Of a stretch of DNA of 64,000 nucleotides, positions 62,090 to 64,000 are shown in pieces; positions within the stretch are counted from its first letter, which is position 1, and each line of letters starts with the position of its first letter. The position numbers and the translations under genes were made by a program. Source of the DNA: Lachnospiraceae bacterium (lineage in GTDB: Bacteria; Bacillota; Clostridia; Lachnospirales; Lachnospiraceae); contig JAITGA010000016.1 of NCBI GenBank assembly GCA_031280955.1, positions 1-64,000 on the forward strand, in the 5' to 3' direction. The notes beneath the pieces are model-generated. The model ran no database searches. It worked only from the letters and a program-made list of their open reading frames with translations, and was not told where the DNA came from.

Positions 62090-64000
62090 ATGAAAAGAGT
62101 ATTTTTGGCTTTCTTAATAATAACAAGCTTTGCGCTCGTATCGTGCGATAGAAATGGTACAGAAGAGAATGAAAACACGCAAATATCCGATTTGGCGACC
62201 GATATCTATACAGTGATTACGCTTGCCGCACCTGATGAATTGATATATGACGAAAGCATATTTCAGAACCATCTTTACTATATATATTATCAAGGCATAA
62301 CCACATATTCACACCCAATTGACAACCGCCAAGCGATGATCAGAAAAATTGATATTACTGACCATGCGGTGATTTTTGACATCCCCTTGGCTATCCCCGC
62401 AGAGCAAACGATACAGCTTATGGACATTGATGAAGATGGAAATATTTATGTGCTTACGAGACAAGTTGATGAAAGATGGGAATGTTTAGATATTTATCTT
62501 TATCAGTTCACGCCTGATGGTGAAATAGCTAGAGCAAAATCGATTCTTCCCGCCTTTGTTGAATTTGATAATTACACACCGCTTGACTTCATCATTGATG
62601 ATGATGGGAATGGGTACATACTATCTTATGTAAGCTCAGGAAACGAGTTTAGAGCAGTGATTTTGGTCATCGACCCTGATGGCGATTTGCTTTTTTATGT
62701 CGATGATATTAGATATGTCGGCTTTCTTTTTCAAGATACAAAGGGACAGGTTTATCTATACGCTAGTGAAAACAGAGGACATATCAGATACATGGCAGCA
62801 ATTGACTTACACACACAAGGCTTAGGAGAAATAACGGATATAACGGCTCATGGTATGATGACCGACAATTTTGGAAATGTTTCTTCACATATAAGCAGTT
62901 TGAGCTATCTGGAAAACAAAAACCTGTTTACTGCCAATCGGGGAGGCGTATATGAGCACAACATGGAAGACGAGACCTTGAAGACATGGTTTACTTGGCG
63001 TTCCTTAGATGTGGCTTTTGACGAAACAGGGAGAGCATACCCGCTTCTCGGCAATCAAGTGTTATGGGCAGACAGACCACATGGAGGTGGCGACCCGGGA
63101 TATCCCAAGCATATAACCTACTATTTGGTACGACCGGCGACGGCTGAGGAAATCGCAACAGCAGAAGAAAGAAAGAGAGAGATTGAGGAACAGGGAGATA
63201 ATAGCAATATGACTTTTGGATATCTTGGTTGGTATATGAGTAAACCGATCTTGGAGGCGGTTATGACATTCAATCGTACCAATCCAAGCGGTAGCAGGAT
63301 TGAGATAAAGCAATATGGAAGTTCTTTTACTGACATCACCGAACCGGGACTGTTAGAGCTTCAGCTTGACATTGCCAGCGGGAAATGCCCGGACATCTTA
63401 TTTTTGCCGCCGGATTTGTCTTATGGTTTGTTTGCGCAACAAGGTGTTTTTGAAAATCTTTACCCATACATGGAAGCTGATGATAGTTTTGATTGGATGG
63501 ATTATCAAGAAAATATAATTCGCGCTTATGAGATAGATGAACAATTATTTGCCTTGCCGATAGTGTACCATATCGAGGGTATGATAGGCAGTGCCACGGT
63601 GCTTGACGGTTTTTCAGATTGGGATATGGATGGGATAGAGGCTTTCGCCAATCGCTTTCCTGACAGCCAGATTTTTTACCAACCAACACAAATGGGGGTT
63701 TTGGATATTTGTCTAAAAGCCAACACCAGACATATTGCTGACTGGAGTAGCGGTGAATCAACTTTCAATCGTAGTTTACTCATCAAAATACTGGAGTTTG
63801 CCCATCGCTATACAAGTGATAGCAGATATTCTGACAATCGCAGTATGGAAGAGCGGGTAGCAGAAGGGGATTTGCTGCTGGCGCAGGGGATGATTCCTAT
63901 GGATAATACGTATTGGTTAGATTTGTTCGGGGAACAGGTTAGCTACATCGGTTTTCCTACAGAGTCGAACAATGACACAGCTGTCATAAATGCAGCGGGT
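62090..64000 (+). CDS. Lipoprotein: propeller-like plus solute-binding domain, fifth copy (partial)
   Basis: The frame is open from ATG 62090 to the window edge (637 codons), so the C-terminus is missing. The signal and lipobox are clear: VFLAFLIITSFALVSC with Cys19. The propeller-like half spans about 50-350. The solute-binding half starts about 372 (MTFGYLGWYMSKPILEAVMTFNRTNPSGSRIEI, quoted in outline) and includes KCPDILFLPPDLSYGLFAQQGVFENLYPYME. It is the last visible gene of cassette B, in the slot that RCC1 genes hold in cassette A. Any permease would have to lie beyond the window. Confidence 0.85.
   Translation, partial: MKRVFLAFLIITSFALVSCDRNGTEENENTQISDLATDIYTVITLAAPDELIYDESIFQNHLYYIYYQGITTYSHPIDNRQAMIRKIDITDHAVIFDIPLAIPAEQTIQLMDIDEDGNIYVLTRQVDERWECLDIYLYQFTPDGEIARAKSILPAFVEFDNYTPLDFIIDDDGNGYILSYVSSGNEFRAVILVIDPDGDLLFYVDDIRYVGFLFQDTKGQVYLYASENRGHIRYMAAIDLHTQGLGEITDITAHGMMTDNFGNVSSHISSLSYLENKNLFTANRGGVYEHNMEDETLKTWFTWRSLDVAFDETGRAYPLLGNQVLWADRPHGGGDPGYPKHITYYLVRPATAEEIATAEERKREIEEQGDNSNMTFGYLGWYMSKPILEAVMTFNRTNPSGSRIEIKQYGSSFTDITEPGLLELQLDIASGKCPDILFLPPDLSYGLFAQQGVFENLYPYMEADDSFDWMDYQENIIRAYEIDEQLFALPIVYHIEGMIGSATVLDGFSDWDMDGIEAFANRFPDSQIFYQPTQMGVLDICLKANTRHIADWSSGESTFNRSLLIKILEFAHRYTSDSRYSDNRSMEERVAEGDLLLAQGMIPMDNTYWLDLFGEQVSYIGFPTESNNDTAVINAAG

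Overview
The window is a low-to-mid GC stretch of a Clostridia-type Bacillota chromosome. The evidence is the gene order around the replication origin, strong AGGAGG-type ribosome sites, AgrA/LytTR and PucR regulators, and a clostridial MurG and F420-ligase-like protein. No rRNA or tRNA gene was recognised, so genus and family cannot be fixed.

Region 1 (1-2.9 kb) is the end of an integrative mobilizable element: relaxase start, MobC-like protein, tyrosine integrase, excisionase-like protein and a divergent XRE regulator. It abuts the 3' end of guaA, a well-known integration target. Region 2 (2.9-10.2 kb) is housekeeping: a GuaA that has lost the core of its glutaminase domain, an F420-ligase-like protein, PTS enzyme I, MurG and exonuclease III. 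It also holds two families of tandem foldback repeats.

Region 3 (10.2-32.3 kb) is the origin region. gyrA, gyrB, recF, an S4 protein, dnaN and dnaA run leftward; rpmH, rnpA, yidD, yidC, jag, mnmE and mnmG run rightward. Between dnaA and rpmH sits a 7.0 kb filamentous prophage (inovirus-like) flanked by a 15-bp direct repeat. It encodes an ssDNA-binding protein, a coat protein, a pIII-like adsorption protein, several small membrane proteins, a Zot/pI ATPase, an HUH Rep and an IS30-type transposase that may be its integrase.

Region 4 (32.3-64 kb) is accessory. It is dominated by two expanding surface-protein families: (a) lipoproteins fusing a propeller-like N-terminal half to an ABC-type solute-binding C-terminal half (five copies, no permease genes), and (b) membrane-anchored RCC1-repeat propellers (four copies). 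They surround two peptide-maturation (RiPP) cassettes. Cassette A (47.7-56.8 kb) is lipoprotein, ABC exporter, radical SAM/SPASM maturase, Cys-rich precursor, RCC1 protein, second precursor, second RCC1 protein. Cassette B (60.0-64 kb) is radical SAM maturase, third precursor, lipoprotein. Both are preceded by the same promoter design: two ACCGCC repeats 20 bp apart and a -10 element 42 bp after the second repeat. Three AgrA/LytTR response regulators lie nearby, so quorum-type control of both cassettes is a reasonable inference. In both cassettes a strong RNA hairpin separates the small precursor gene from the large surface-protein gene. Broken pieces (an AgrC-like kinase pseudogene, a 10-codon response-regulator stub, a shortened RCC1 gene, a frameshifted secreted Cys-rich gene) show that the region is turning over rapidly.
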